Under the pieces are notes generated by a model that saw only the letters and a list, made by a program, of their open reading frames with translations, did not search any database and was not told where the DNA came from. A DNA stretch of 41,132 nt from Bacteroidales bacterium (lineage in GTDB: Bacteria > Bacteroidota > Bacteroidia > Bacteroidales > Paludibacteraceae), in contig JAAYPI010000062.1 in NCBI GenBank assembly GCA_012519885.1, positions 1-41,132 on the forward strand. Direction: 5' to 3'. Below are positions 1 through 9,912 of the stretch, piece after piece; the stretch's first letter is position 1, and every line of letters starts with the position of its first letter. The position numbers and the translations under genes were made by a program.

Positions 1-950
1 CTTAAAGCTAATGATTTCGGATTTTTTGGGTTGAATTGTTTTACAATTTTAGCCCATAACATTCTCGCCGCACGCATTTTAGCAATTTCCATAAAGTGAT
101 TCATGCCTATTGCCCAGAAAAATGATAAACGAGGAGCAAACGAATCGATATCCATACCTGCATTTACACCCGCACGTAAGTACTCCAATCCATCTGCCAA
201 GGTATATGCTAACTCAATATCAGCAGTAGCACCAGCTTCTTGCATGTGGTATCCCGAAATAGAAATTGAGTTGAATTTCGGCATATTTTTTGACGTATAT
301 TCAAAAATATCAGCAATAATCTTCATCGAAAATTTAGGTGGATAAATATACGTATTACGCACCATAAATTCTTTCAAAATATCATTTTGGATAGTACCTG
401 ACAATTCTTCAAGTTTAGCACCTTGCTCTAATCCTGCATTGATATAAAAAGCTAACACAGGCAATACAGCACCATTCATCGTCATTGATACAGACATTTT
501 ATTCAATGGAATACCATCAAACAACACTTTCATATCTTCGATTGAACAGATAGATACACCAGCTTTACCCACATCACCTACTACCCTCTCGTGGTCGGCA
601 TCGTATCCACGGTGAGTAGCTAAGTCAAAAGCAACAGACAATCCTTTTTGACCAGCAGCTAAATTTCTACGGTAAAACGCATTTGATTCTTCTGCAGTAG
701 AAAATCCTGCATACTGACGAATAGTCCAAGGTTGCATAGCATACATTACACTATAAGGTCCACGTAAATAAGGAGGTAAACCCGCAGCATATTGTAAATG
801 TTGCATACCATTTAGGTCTTGTTTTGTGTAAAACGGTTTCACAGGAATTTGCTCAGGTGTTACCCAAGTACTTTCCGCTTGTGTACCAACGCCTGATGAA
901 ACAGCGATGTTTGTAATGTCAATACTTTTAAAATCAGGTTTCATGTTCAT
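1..950 (-). CDS. mutB: Methylmalonyl-CoA mutase large (catalytic) subunit, 3' part outside window
   Basis: This is the catalytic subunit of adenosylcobalamin-dependent methylmalonyl-CoA mutase, which interconverts succinyl-CoA and methylmalonyl-CoA in the propionate pathway. About the first 316 codons lie in the window and the C-terminal B12-binding domain lies outside it. On the minus strand the translation contains the family motifs [15 protein letters not shown] near residue 75 and [16 protein letters not shown] near residue 245, including the active-site Tyr and His regions. Two in-frame ATGs occur (948-950 and 942-944); I chose the first. The partner mutA lies upstream on the same strand, but a prenyltransferase and a CPBP protease gene stand between them. 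A 70-bp gap precedes this gene, with no clear promoter in it. Family identity is certain from the motifs. Confidence 0.95.
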   Translation of the reverse strand, partial: MNMKPDFKSIDITNIAVSSGVGTQAESTWVTPEQIPVKPFYTKQDLNGMQHLQYAAGLPPYLRGPYSVMYAMQPWTIRQYAGFSTAEESNAFYRRNLAAGQKGLSVAFDLATHRGYDADHERVVGDVGKAGVSICSIEDMKVLFDGIPLNKMSVSMTMNGAVLPVLAFYINAGLEQGAKLEELSGTIQNDILKEFMVRNTYIYPPKFSMKIIADIFEYTSKNMPKFNSISISGYHMQEAGATADIELAYTLADGLEYLRAGVNAGMDIDSFAPRLSFFWAIGMNHFMEIAKMRAARMLWAKIVKQFNPKNPKSLAL

Positions 951-1020
951 TTTTTTTAATTTATGAGCCATTCAGGAATGTACTCAATTTTATTATTCAT
1001 TTTTATTATTTCTCAATTAT

Positions 1021-1641
1021 TTATGCAATTGGAATTAGGATAAATACCGCTACATCCCAAACAGCATGCGACACAATGAGTGTTACAATATTTTTGTGGT
1101 ATTTGTACAATATGCCCCAAAACAATCCACACACCATGGCTGCCATAATTAACATAAAATTAAACGACCAGATATGTACTAAGGTATAAATTAACACAGT
1201 AATCAATACAGCAAACCAATCGCCATATCTTGCACCAAGTTGTTTTTGCACATATCCACGCCAAAATATTTCTTCAGCAGGACCAATCAGCACAGTAAGT
1301 AATACGCCTACTAATACCAAATTTTGTTCTTCTTTCATTCCATAAATGCCTTGTATTTGAGTGCCAGCAAAATCAAACCATTGGGTAGATAAATAATTAC
1401 CTACTACAAACACCCCATACAAAACAGCAGCAGACATAAGTCCTATTACAAGATCTTTAACATTGAAAGAGAATTGTTTGCTAAAATTTTTATCAAAAAA
1501 AGCACTCATAGCCCACAAAAATGCAGCTGAACAAGCCATTGCTATCCAAAAATTAATATGGATAGATGTCCATGGCGAAAACATAATAAACCACAGAACA
1601 GCAGCAAGCAATGACGCTAATAATACTTTTTTCATATCCAA
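1021..1641 (-). CDS. CPBP family intramembrane metalloprotease
   Basis: This 206-residue, strongly hydrophobic protein belongs to the CPBP (CAAX protease and bacteriocin-processing, Abi) family of membrane-embedded proteases. All three family motifs are visible: EExxxR (E123, E124, R128 in AEEIFWRG), a conserved His in LVHIWSF (H156), and a final SHAVWD (H192). Several membrane segments span the length. Substrates in bacteria are mostly unknown; roles range from prenyl-protein processing to bacteriocin immunity. The start overlaps the end of the upstream prenyltransferase gene by 10 bases, so the two are probably translationally coupled. A second ATG two codons in is also possible. Lying next to a prenyl-chain enzyme is suggestive, but no functional link can be read from the sequence. 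Confidence 0.88.
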   Translation of the reverse strand: MDMKKVLLASLLAAVLWFIMFSPWTSIHINFWIAMACSAAFLWAMSAFFDKNFSKQFSFNVKDLVIGLMSAAVLYGVFVVGNYLSTQWFDFAGTQIQGIYGMKEEQNLVLVGVLLTVLIGPAEEIFWRGYVQKQLGARYGDWFAVLITVLIYTLVHIWSFNFMLIMAAMVCGLFWGILYKYHKNIVTLIVSHAVWDVAVFILIPIA

Positions 1642-2531
1642 TATCCATTAAAAATTCCAAGAGCATACATCAATGTAAATGCCATCACCAATTGAGCTGA
1701 CATAGCATCTAAATCTTTGATAATCTCAGGTTTATCAATCTTAGCTTGTTTTATTAAATTGATATTCTTTTTTGCAAGGGGCAAGGTTACTATTACCAAC
1801 AATGCCAAAGGCGATATCATATTTAATAATACAAATATTGCCACAGCCACATACGCTCCAATAGCTAAAAAGGTATATTGAATGCGCGAACCTTTTTCGC
1901 CAAGCAACAAGGCTTGTGTTTTGATATTTGCCAATTTATCATCTCTCATATCACGTGTGTTGTTTGCATGTAAAATATTCACAACCAAAAAAGCAATCGG
2001 AATACTTAACACTACAACCTCCCAATATAATTGATTCGTCATTACAAAGGCTGTTCCTAAAGCAATGAGCGGTCCGTAAATAACAAAAATCAAGACATCG
2101 CCCAAAGCCATATACTTTAGTTTGTAATAAAAAAATGTACCCAAAGCACCAACGATACCAATCCATAGCAAATCGTTGCCTGTTTGCGACCATAAAAACA
2201 AACCAAGCAAAATACCCATACATAATACGATTAATCCAAACCAGAATATTGTTTTGGGCGTAAATACACCATCTACCAACATACGGCTCGAACCGAACGA
2301 TTCCTTTCTATCTACTTTATACATGTAATCGAAATAATCGCCAATAAGATTTCCGCTTGCTTGAAACAACACAGCACCCAATAAAGCAGCTACTCCATAC
2401 CCCCAATGGATGGACTCTATGCTATCTTGCATGTAAAAAACATACGCCATAGCAAACAAAGCGGGCATTGCCGATGCCGGAAACGACCATGGGCGTGTAG
2501 CTATTATCCAATTTTTTGTAGTTGGACTCAT
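1632..2531 (-). CDS. menA: UbiA-family prenyltransferase, probably MenA (1,4-dihydroxy-2-naphthoate prenyltransferase)
   Basis: This 299-residue polytopic membrane protein is of the UbiA superfamily. It carries both Asp-rich prenyl-diphosphate sites: NLIGDYFDY (N61, D65, D68) and NNTRDMRDDKLANIKT (N190 to D198). The second motif and the overall length fit MenA, which attaches the polyprenyl chain to dihydroxynaphthoate in menaquinone synthesis. A menaquinone methyltransferase gene (menG/ubiE) lies about 3 kb away on the other strand. The ATG lies 2 bp after the mutA stop codon, so the gene is probably co-transcribed with mutA. Other UbiA enzymes (chlorophyll-, haem O- or sugar-linked) are possible, so the family is certain and the substrate is inferred. 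Confidence 0.75.
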   Translation of the reverse strand: MSPTTKNWIIATRPWSFPASAMPALFAMAYVFYMQDSIESIHWGYGVAALLGAVLFQASGNLIGDYFDYMYKVDRKESFGSSRMLVDGVFTPKTIFWFGLIVLCMGILLGLFLWSQTGNDLLWIGIVGALGTFFYYKLKYMALGDVLIFVIYGPLIALGTAFVMTNQLYWEVVVLSIPIAFLVVNILHANNTRDMRDDKLANIKTQALLLGEKGSRIQYTFLAIGAYVAVAIFVLLNMISPLALLVIVTLPLAKKNINLIKQAKIDKPEIIKDLDAMSAQLVMAFTLMYALGIFNGYWI

Positions 2532-2533
2532 CT

Positions 2534-4435
2534 CTATTGATTCATAGTTAATAAACCGTTAAACGTACGTAAAGTATCCAACACATTGGATTTAACATTG
2601 ATAAAATGCTCAATACCATAGGCTTTTAACTCATCAGTACAAGCTGGAGCTCCTGCTATCACTAAAATAGCGTTTCCTTTTGCTAAATCAAAAGCTTGAG
2701 GGGCTAATTCAGCATATTCATCATCACTTGAGCATAATACCACTATATCAGCATTGGCTTTTTTAGCTGCTGCTATACCTTCTTCGATGGTTTTAAATCC
2801 TAAATTATCTACTACATCATACCCTGCACAAGCAAAGAAATTGCACGAAAACTGAGCCCTTGCCAAACGCATAGCCAAGTTACCAATGGTTAGCATAAAT
2901 GCTTTTGGACGCTTAGTCGCTTTTTCGGTAGCAAAACGTAAGGATTCAAATTCATCAGCTGCACGTACTGCACATAACTGTTCGATAGATGTATTATGTG
3001 TACAACAAGATGATGCATTATTTTCTTTTTGAACTTTAGTAATTGCTTGCTCGTTGAAATTAGGGAATTGATTGGTTCCAAGTAACACTTCACGGCGAGA
3101 TGAAACATTTTTTAAACGCGTACTTGCAGTTTTTTTAATTGCTTTTTGTACATTACCTGCTACAATAGCTGCATAAAAACCACCATTTTCTTCTACTTCT
3201 AAAAATAATTTCCAAGCTTGTTGAGCTATTTCATTGGTTAATGTTTCGATATAGTACGAACCAGAAGCTGGGTCAGCCACCTTATCAAAATTTGATTCTT
3301 CTTTCAACAATAATTGTTGGTTACGAGCAATACGCTCCGAAAAATCATCTGATTTTTTGTACACAGAATCATAAGGCAATACGGTTAGTGAATCTACCCC
3401 ACCCAACGAAGCACTCATGGCTTCCGTTTGTGTGCGAAGCATATTTACATTGGCATCATATACTGTTTTGTTAAATTCCGATGTTTGTGCATGAATGCGT
3501 ATTCTGGCAGCACATTTGCAAATACCATTTTCAGTATTATCACAATTAGGACGACGACATATTGGTTGGTATGCATCTACAATCAATGCCCACAACAATT
3601 TGGCAGCACGGAATTTGGCAATTTCCATAAAATAATTGCCACCTACACCAAAATTAAATTTAATTTTTTTAGCAGCCAAGGATGTATCTACACCTGCCTC
3701 TACCAATAATGAAAGATATTGATTTCCCCAAGCCAATGCATATCCTAACTCTTGAGCTATATAAGCTCCAGCATTGCTTAAGGTTGTAGCATTAACACCC
3801 ATAACACGGTAAAAAGGAAGAGGAGCAATTGCATCAATAATTGCTTTTGCCATCGATACGATACTTGCTTTATCATATTCTTTACCACGCAATAACATAG
3901 CATTCATAGCATCAAAGTTGATGGAGCCATGCAATTTAACTAAGTCATATCCTTTTGACTGAAAATAAGCAACTAATATCCCAGCCAATTCAGCAGCGTG
4001 ATCGGTGCAAATACTAAAATTTAATTCTACACAATCAGCAGCAATACCTTTTAAAAGTGATTGGATATAGCTACTTGACAAATCTTGATAGCTAATTTTA
4101 AAACCAAGCGAAGTAATTCCCTTGTTAAGAACATCCAATGCTTTTTTGTTCGCCTCATCCACATTTTCTACTACAATATCCTGACGAACATACCAATCAT
4201 TGTTAGCCTTTGTACCCCTTACAAACGGAAACTTTCCTGGAATAGCCTCTGTGTTTTTCAAAGTCTCAATATCCTCTGCACGATAAAACGGCATTACATC
4301 AAAACCCTCATTGGTTTTCCAAACTAATTTTTTACTAAAATCAGCACCTTTCAAGTCAGCCGTAATTTTCTCCATCCACTTTTCGGTTGTTACCGGTGGA
4401 AATTCAGCCAATAAATTCAATTTTTTTTCTGCCAT
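2534..4435 (-). CDS. mutA: Methylmalonyl-CoA mutase small (non-catalytic) subunit
   Basis: This is the 633-residue small subunit of the heterodimeric methylmalonyl-CoA mutase. It has the TIM-barrel region (for example ELNFSICTDHAAELAGI and GVGGNYFMEIAKFRAAKLLW) and a C-terminal flavodoxin-like domain. That domain lacks the cobalamin-ligating DxHxxG motif, as expected for the non-catalytic chain. The ATG at 4433-4435 (MAEKKLNLL) is preferred over a longer frame starting at 4474, because that region overlaps the promoter -7 element at 4472-4479. It heads a minus-strand run with the prenyltransferase and CPBP genes, and mutB follows them. Cysteine-rich patches (CRRPNCDNTENGICKC, near residue 300) are visible in the middle of the protein. 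Confidence 0.95.
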   Translation of the reverse strand: MAEKKLNLLAEFPPVTTEKWMEKITADLKGADFSKKLVWKTNEGFDVMPFYRAEDIETLKNTEAIPGKFPFVRGTKANNDWYVRQDIVVENVDEANKKALDVLNKGITSLGFKISYQDLSSSYIQSLLKGIAADCVELNFSICTDHAAELAGILVAYFQSKGYDLVKLHGSINFDAMNAMLLRGKEYDKASIVSMAKAIIDAIAPLPFYRVMGVNATTLSNAGAYIAQELGYALAWGNQYLSLLVEAGVDTSLAAKKIKFNFGVGGNYFMEIAKFRAAKLLWALIVDAYQPICRRPNCDNTENGICKCAARIRIHAQTSEFNKTVYDANVNMLRTQTEAMSASLGGVDSLTVLPYDSVYKKSDDFSERIARNQQLLLKEESNFDKVADPASGSYYIETLTNEIAQQAWKLFLEVEENGGFYAAIVAGNVQKAIKKTASTRLKNVSSRREVLLGTNQFPNFNEQAITKVQKENNASSCCTHNTSIEQLCAVRAADEFESLRFATEKATKRPKAFMLTIGNLAMRLARAQFSCNFFACAGYDVVDNLGFKTIEEGIAAAKKANADIVVLCSSDDEYAELAPQAFDLAKGNAILVIAGAPACTDELKAYGIEHFINVKSNVLDTLRTFNGLLTMNQ

Positions 4436-4471
4436 AATAATATAATAATTGTATAATTTTCTAAAACTCAG

Positions 4472-4479
4472 CAAAATTA
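4472..4479 (-). promoter_or_regulatory. Bacteroidota-type promoter -7 element for mutA
   Basis: On the minus strand this reads TAATTTTG, matching the TAnnTTTG -7 consensus, 36 bases before the mutA ATG. No clean TTG -33 box is seen at the usual spacing. It sets the mutA start downstream of the longest possible frame. Confidence 0.55.
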
Positions 4480-4511
4480 GTTGTTTTAATTAATATAATG
4501 AATTTTTAGGC

Positions 4512-4541
4512 TTGTAAATTTTAATAAAATAAGTACTTTTG
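4512..4541 (+). promoter_or_regulatory. Bacteroidota-type promoter for the ttcA-like gene
   Basis: TTG at 4512-4514, a 19-nt spacer, then TACTTTTG at 4534-4541 give a full match to the phylum promoter. Transcription would begin near 4548, so the GTG at 4544 cannot be the start and the ATG at 4562 is supported. Confidence 0.7.
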
Positions 4542-4561
4542 TTGTGAAAATAGCATTCAAA

Positions 4562-5329
4562 ATGACTGAATTAAGCAAAGAAGAAGAAAAATTTATCGTT
4601 TCGTTAAAACGGAAGTTCAATAAAGCTATCTATCAGTACGGTTTAATTTCAGATGGAGATGTTATTTTAGTGGGGCTTTCGGGAGGGAAAGATTCATTGG
4701 CATTGGTGGAATTATTAGGTGAGCGAAAAAAAATATTTAAGCCTTCTTTTAGTGTTGTTGCTGCACATATTACGTTGGATAATATACCATATACGTCAGA
4801 CTTAGCTTATTTAAAAGCATTTTGCGAACAATATGATGTGCCTTTTGTTCATCGCAATAGTAGTTTTGATGCCAGTACTGACACCCGAAAATCACCTTGC
4901 TTTTTGTGTTCGTGGACACGCAGAAAACAGCTTTTTGATATTGCCAAAGAGTTGGGTTGCAACAAAATTGCATTGGGGCATCACCAAGACGATATATTAG
5001 AAACATTGTTGATGAATATGAGTTTTCAAGGAGCATTCTCGACCATGCCTCCTATATTGAAAATGAACAAGTTTGAAATGACGATTATACGACCCATGTG
5101 TTTGCTACGAGAAAATGAATTGATACAACTTGAAAAAATCAGAAACTATCAAAAGCAAGTAAAAAATTGTCCCTATGAAAAAGACTCATTTAGAAAAAAT
5201 ATGAAACAGCTTATCCAACAAATAGAAAAAATGAACCCAGAAGCTCATTTTTCGATGTGGAAAGCTATGACGAATATACAAGCTGATTATTTACCAAAAG
5301 AAATGAAAGAAAATGAATACAGAAACTAA
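4562..5329 (+). CDS. ttcA: TtcA-family PP-loop ATPase, probable tRNA 2-thiocytidine synthetase
   Basis: This 255-residue protein has the N-type PP-loop SGGKDS at residues 40-45, a CFLC motif (C113, C116) and the block LGHHQDDILETLLMNM. Together these are typical of TtcA, which adenylates C32 of certain tRNAs and thiolates it through a 4Fe-4S cluster bound by such cysteines. TtcA-like proteins include several tRNA thiolases, so the exact target nucleoside is inferred. The ATG at 4562 is chosen because the promoter at 4512-4541 makes the upstream GTG untenable. The 3' end overlaps the DUF59 Fe-S assembly gene by 17 bases. That overlap fits the need for an iron-sulfur cluster. Confidence 0.85.
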   Translation: MTELSKEEEKFIVSLKRKFNKAIYQYGLISDGDVILVGLSGGKDSLALVELLGERKKIFKPSFSVVAAHITLDNIPYTSDLAYLKAFCEQYDVPFVHRNSSFDASTDTRKSPCFLCSWTRRKQLFDIAKELGCNKIALGHHQDDILETLLMNMSFQGAFSTMPPILKMNKFEMTIIRPMCLLRENELIQLEKIRNYQKQVKNCPYEKDSFRKNMKQLIQQIEKMNPEAHFSMWKAMTNIQADYLPKEMKENEYRN

Positions 5330-5642
5330 CACTCCGCTATTGGAATTAGAAAACCAAATTGTACGCATGTTGCGTACCGTATTTGACCCAGAGATTCCAG
5401 TAAATATTTACGATTTAGGTTTAATTTACAAGATAGAAGTAAGTGATGACAACATCGTAGATATTGAAATGACCTTAACAGCACCAAGTTGCCCTATGGC
5501 TGATTTTATTTTAGAAGATGTAAAAATGAAAGTAGAAGGCATTGAAGGTGTTAAAGGATTGAATATCAACCTTGTTTTTGATCCACCTTGGGACAGAAAC
5601 ATGATGTCGGAAGAAGCACAATTAGAACTAGGATTTTTGTAA
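5313..5642 (+). CDS. DUF59/MIP18-family metal-sulfur cluster assembly factor (SufT-like)
   Basis: This 109-residue protein of the DUF59 family has the signature DPEIPVNIYDLGLIYKIEV near residues 25-43 and the conserved cysteine in TAPSCPMADF (C60). It ends in the typical DPPWDRNMMSEEAQLELGF. In many bacteria such single-domain proteins (SufT, or the SUF-associated DUF59 protein) help mature Fe-S proteins; they are related to PaaD, but no phenylacetate genes are nearby. It begins inside the end of the TtcA-like gene and is followed after 3 bases by menG. The three genes therefore form a tight operon. Confidence 0.88.
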   Translation: MNTETNTPLLELENQIVRMLRTVFDPEIPVNIYDLGLIYKIEVSDDNIVDIEMTLTAPSCPMADFILEDVKMKVEGIEGVKGLNINLVFDPPWDRNMMSEEAQLELGFL

Positions 5643-5645
5643 GGT

Positions 5646-6338
5646 ATGGCAAAAAAAACGTATATTTCGGGTTTATTCAATGGGATTGCCTCAAGCTACG
5701 ATACGCTTAACCATATTTTATCATTATCGGTAGATAAACGTTGGAGAAAAACGGCTGTCAAAAAAGTAATGCAGGAACAACCACAAAAAGTATTGGATGT
5801 GGCGTGTGGAACAGGAGATTTTTCGATAGCACTAGCCAAAGCAGGTGTTGAAAAAATTATTGGCATCGACATTGCTGAGGGTATGATAGCTGTAGGCAAC
5901 AAAAAAGTTTCGCAGCTACAATTATCCGATAAAATAGAGCTTTTGTATGGTGACAGTGAGCATATTGCATACGAAAACAACACCTTTGATGCTGTAACTG
6001 TAGCCTTTGGAGTTCGCAATTTTGAAAACCTAGAAATTGGCTTAAAAGAAATGCGAAGGGTTATTAATGATAATGGATTATTGGTTATTCTCGAATTATC
6101 TGTGCCTACCAATAAAGTTCTGTTCTTTTTTTACAACCTCTATTTTAAACATATTATGCCTTTTATAGGTGGACTGATATCCAAAGATAAATCTGCCTAT
6201 AAATACTTATATTCGTCGGTTATACAGTTTCCTAAACCACACGAATTTATCCAGCATTTACAAAATGTTGGCTTTTCGAGTATTGAGCATACTGCCTTTT
6301 CGGGCGGATTAGCTCGTATGTATGTGGCAAAAAAATAA
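5646..6338 (+). CDS. menG: Demethylmenaquinone methyltransferase (UbiE/MenG)
   Basis: This 230-residue class I SAM methyltransferase has motif I as LDVACGTGDFSIALAKAG (about residues 49-66), the acidic end of strand 2 in GIDIAEGM, and the UbiE/MenG signature AVTVAFGVRNFENLE. It catalyses the last step of menaquinone synthesis, C-methylation of the demethyl precursor, at the membrane. Length and motifs match the family fully. It follows the DUF59 gene by 3 bases and ends the operon. No ubiquinone genes are present, and Bacteroidota use menaquinone, so MenG fits better than UbiE. Confidence 0.93.
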   Translation: MAKKTYISGLFNGIASSYDTLNHILSLSVDKRWRKTAVKKVMQEQPQKVLDVACGTGDFSIALAKAGVEKIIGIDIAEGMIAVGNKKVSQLQLSDKIELLYGDSEHIAYENNTFDAVTVAFGVRNFENLEIGLKEMRRVINDNGLLVILELSVPTNKVLFFFYNLYFKHIMPFIGGLISKDKSAYKYLYSSVIQFPKPHEFIQHLQNVGFSSIEHTAFSGGLARMYVAKK

Positions 6339-6393
6339 TCAGTTTATTTTAGTTTTTTAGGAAATAAGAAAGCTCCATTCTCAAACTTAGTTG

Positions 6394-6401
6394 TATTTTT
6401 G
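6394..6401 (+). promoter_or_regulatory. Promoter -7 element for the ArsG/CcdA-like gene
   Basis: TATTTTTG matches TAnnTTTG, with no obvious TTG box upstream. It overlaps a possible TTG start at 6391 and so favours the GTG at 6421 as the translation start. Confidence 0.45.
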
Positions 6402-6420
6402 CGTAAAAATAAACACAACC

Positions 6421-7191
6421 GTGAACTACACTGAACTACTACATACATTTTCTGAGTTTCCTATTGTATTAGCCTTGCTACTTGGGTTGCTTGTAGCCAT
6501 AGACCCCTGCCCTTTGGCAATGAATATTGGTGCTATTGCCTTTTTGGGGAAAGACATTCAAGATAAACGAAAAGTATTTATCAACGGCTTACTATATACC
6601 CTTGGTAGGGTGTTGAGCTATACAGTATTAGGCATTGTATTATTATTTGTGCTACAAACCACCACCAATTTACACACCTTGCAAACCTTTTTCACATCGT
6701 ATGGTGAATTGCTCATTGGTGCCATATTTTTAGTTGTAGGTATTTTTATGTTAGACTTGTTAAAACCGCACAAACACGAACATTGTGATGCTAATCACGA
6801 AGTAAAAACATTTACAAATAAACGAAATTTAAGTCCTTTTGCATTAGGCATTGTATTAGCATTGGCATTTTGTCCGTATGGTGCTGCCCTCTTTTTTGGG
6901 GTGTTAATTCCTGTTTCAGTCGAATCAAACGTTGGCTACTTACTCCCCATTTTGTTTGCTATAAGCACCAGCATTCCTGTTGCTTTAATGGCTTGGTTAT
7001 TGGCATTTAGCGTTTCTAATTTGCACACAATTAATTCAAAAATACACACATACGATAAATGGATTAAACGTAGTGTTTCCATTATTTTAATTGTTGTAGG
7101 AATTTATTATGTATCAAGCCATTTTATAGGTCATACTCACGATCACCACCTCCATCACACCGAAGAATGTACGCATGACCACGAGCATTGA
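6421..7191 (+). CDS. DsbD/CcdA-like six-helix transporter of the ArsG type with His-rich tail
   Basis: This 256-residue membrane protein has about six helices. It shows paired Cys-Pro sites, DPCPLAMN near residue 30 and LAFCPYGAALFFG near residue 150, in two related halves. That is the layout of the DsbD/CcdA (LysE-like) superfamily. The closest family I recall in Bacteroidota is the permease annotated as ArsG-type (aromatic arsenical efflux). Function is unproven; it could move electrons, thiols or a metal(loid). The C-terminus is very rich in His (HTHDHHLHH, then THDHEH), and the middle loop has HKHEHCD, which suggests metal binding. I start it at GTG 6421 because the TTG at 6391 sits in the promoter. 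No ars genes are adjacent. Confidence 0.7.
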   Translation: MNYTELLHTFSEFPIVLALLLGLLVAIDPCPLAMNIGAIAFLGKDIQDKRKVFINGLLYTLGRVLSYTVLGIVLLFVLQTTTNLHTLQTFFTSYGELLIGAIFLVVGIFMLDLLKPHKHEHCDANHEVKTFTNKRNLSPFALGIVLALAFCPYGAALFFGVLIPVSVESNVGYLLPILFAISTSIPVALMAWLLAFSVSNLHTINSKIHTYDKWIKRSVSIILIVVGIYYVSSHFIGHTHDHHLHHTEECTHDHEH

Positions 7192-7254
7192 GCTATTATC
7201 TCTATTTGATTTTCCGACAGCTACACTTTTCTTTTAAATCTAAAGAAAATTGCC

Positions 7255-7262
7255 TATCTTTG
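7255..7262 (+). promoter_or_regulatory. Promoter -7 element for the ABC-F gene
   Basis: TATCTTTG matches TAnnTTTG and lies 33 bases before the ATG at 7296. No clear -33 TTG is seen at 19-nt spacing. Confidence 0.5.
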
Positions 7263-7277
7263 CGGTCGCAAGAATAA

Positions 7278-8909
<1,632 letters not shown>

Positions 8910-8936
8910 ATTTTTTATAACAAACAATAAAACCTC

Positions 8937-9096
8937 GTCCGGCGAAGCGTCTCGCTTCGTTGAGTTAAGTAACAGAGCTGTTTAGTGTTTAGCGTAGTTC
9001 GTACGGTAGCAGTGGCTATGGCAAGCTTGTTTGGTTCGAATATGGAAAGCAGGAGCTTTCCTTTTAACTTCGACATAGCGAGACGCTATGCCGAAC
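8937..9096. repeat. BIME-like element: two inverted hairpin units around a third hairpin
   Basis: The unit at 8937-8964 and the reverse complement of 9068-9096 match at about three quarters of positions and share the core AGCGTCTCGCT. Each unit is itself a hairpin: CGAAGCG-TCT-CGCTTCG at 8943-8959, and CATAGCG-AGA-CGCTATG at 9074-9090. The bases that differ between units change on both sides of the stem, so pairing is kept. A third hairpin, GGAAAGC-AGGA-GCTTTCC, lies at 9044-9061. The stretch is richer in GC than its surroundings and has no coding frame of note. The layout resembles REP/BIME repeats or a small non-autonomous transposable element. It fills most of the gap between the ABC-F gene and the lipoprotein. 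Confidence 0.6.
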
Positions 9097-9161
9097 ACCC
9101 AGATTGTCAAAATTCACACTACGGCGAACAAAGGAAAATTAATTTTTTTGGAACAAAATAA

Positions 9162-9584
9162 TTAATTTGTATTAAAAATATCGTTGTTAATATCTAATGT
9201 AATTTTTGAAGAATAATCACTAATTATTTCTATTGTGCTATTATTTACAATTTGTTCAATATCACCTTTAAAGATCAAATTATTATTATTGTCAAACACC
9301 TTGATACTATCTATTTCATAACCACCAACCCCTATCAATGCTTTATATACTTCAGTTGTAGTTGAAGGATTAATTTCTGATTCTACAGTATACCCTAACT
9401 GTAATGCCCTCTCTGAAGTTATTCCAATAAGTTTATATGAAATTTTTGTTGATAATGAATTTTTTATGTAATATGATTCTATTTTATCATTCCCATCAAA
9501 AATTCTTTCTTCACAACCTATCAATGCACAAGCAATAAGCATTATATTAATAATTTTATTCATAATTTTCATAATTTTATTCAT
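9162..9584 (-). CDS. Small hypothetical lipoprotein next to the astacin gene
   Basis: I do not recognise this 140-residue protein. It begins with a short basic and hydrophobic leader ending in the lipobox LIGC followed by EE, so it is probably a lipoprotein. The rest is soluble, Asn/Ile/Ser-rich and beta-like (for example EVYKALIGVGGYEIDSIKVF). I start it at the ATG at 9582-9584, one base after the stop of the astacin frame, so the two were probably one transcript. The first 14 codons are built from near-repeats (ATGAATAAAATT, ATGAAAATT, ATGAATAAAATT), which offer three possible starts. The base composition is more A/T-rich than the neighbouring core genes. It could be a partner or inhibitor of the protease; nothing shows which. 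Confidence 0.6.
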   Translation of the reverse strand: MNKIMKIMNKIINIMLIACALIGCEERIFDGNDKIESYYIKNSLSTKISYKLIGITSERALQLGYTVESEINPSTTTEVYKALIGVGGYEIDSIKVFDNNNNLIFKGDIEQIVNNSTIEIISDYSSKITLDINNDIFNTN

Positions 9585-9585
9585 A

Positions 9586-9912
9586 TTAATACATTGATTT
9601 AACGAATTCTGCATCTGTATTACTAATAGAAGTACCCCCTGTATTTATGCGATTTCCATTAAAATTTGTAAACCAAGGATTAGCCCGTGGGTTCTCATAA
9701 TGCATAATCGACATAAAATCATAATTACTTGTGTAAGTTACACTTCTAGTTTTAGTAGTCCACCAAAGGAATTTGCTGTATTTTTCTTCTATCTTATCAA
9801 ACTGACTTCCAGTCATATTCACCCTTAAAAATTTATCCCTATCTGGTCGTTGGTGTTCATGTTTTAAACCAATAATATGTCCCATTTCATGAACAACTGT
9901 GCGGTAATTCAT
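9586..9912 (-). CDS. Astacin catalytic-core fragment (3' part of the broken protease gene)
   Basis: This open frame of 108 codons from an internal ATG carries HEMGHIIGLKHEHQRPDRD and SIMHYENPRA. It lacks the N-terminal lobe of the astacin fold, which is encoded just upstream beyond an in-frame stop. It has no signal peptide and is unlikely to be an active enzyme by itself. An automated annotation may list it as a separate M12 peptidase. Confidence 0.5.
   Translation of the reverse strand: MNYRTVVHEMGHIIGLKHEHQRPDRDKFLRVNMTGSQFDKIEEKYSKFLWWTTKTRSVTYTSNYDFMSIMHYENPRANPWFTNFNGNRINTGGTSISNTDAEFVKSMY

Noticed and set aside
103-345. 80-codon plus-strand frame near the window start
   Set aside because: It is antisense to mutB, whose motifs are clear in the minus frame.
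5696-6112. 138-codon open frame opposite menG
   Set aside because: It lies wholly antisense to a certain UbiE/MenG gene, has no known motif and no promoter box; it is a shadow frame.
8937-9096. A simple terminator for the ABC-F gene
   Set aside because: The hairpins lack following T runs and form two inverted related units, which fits a repeat element better.
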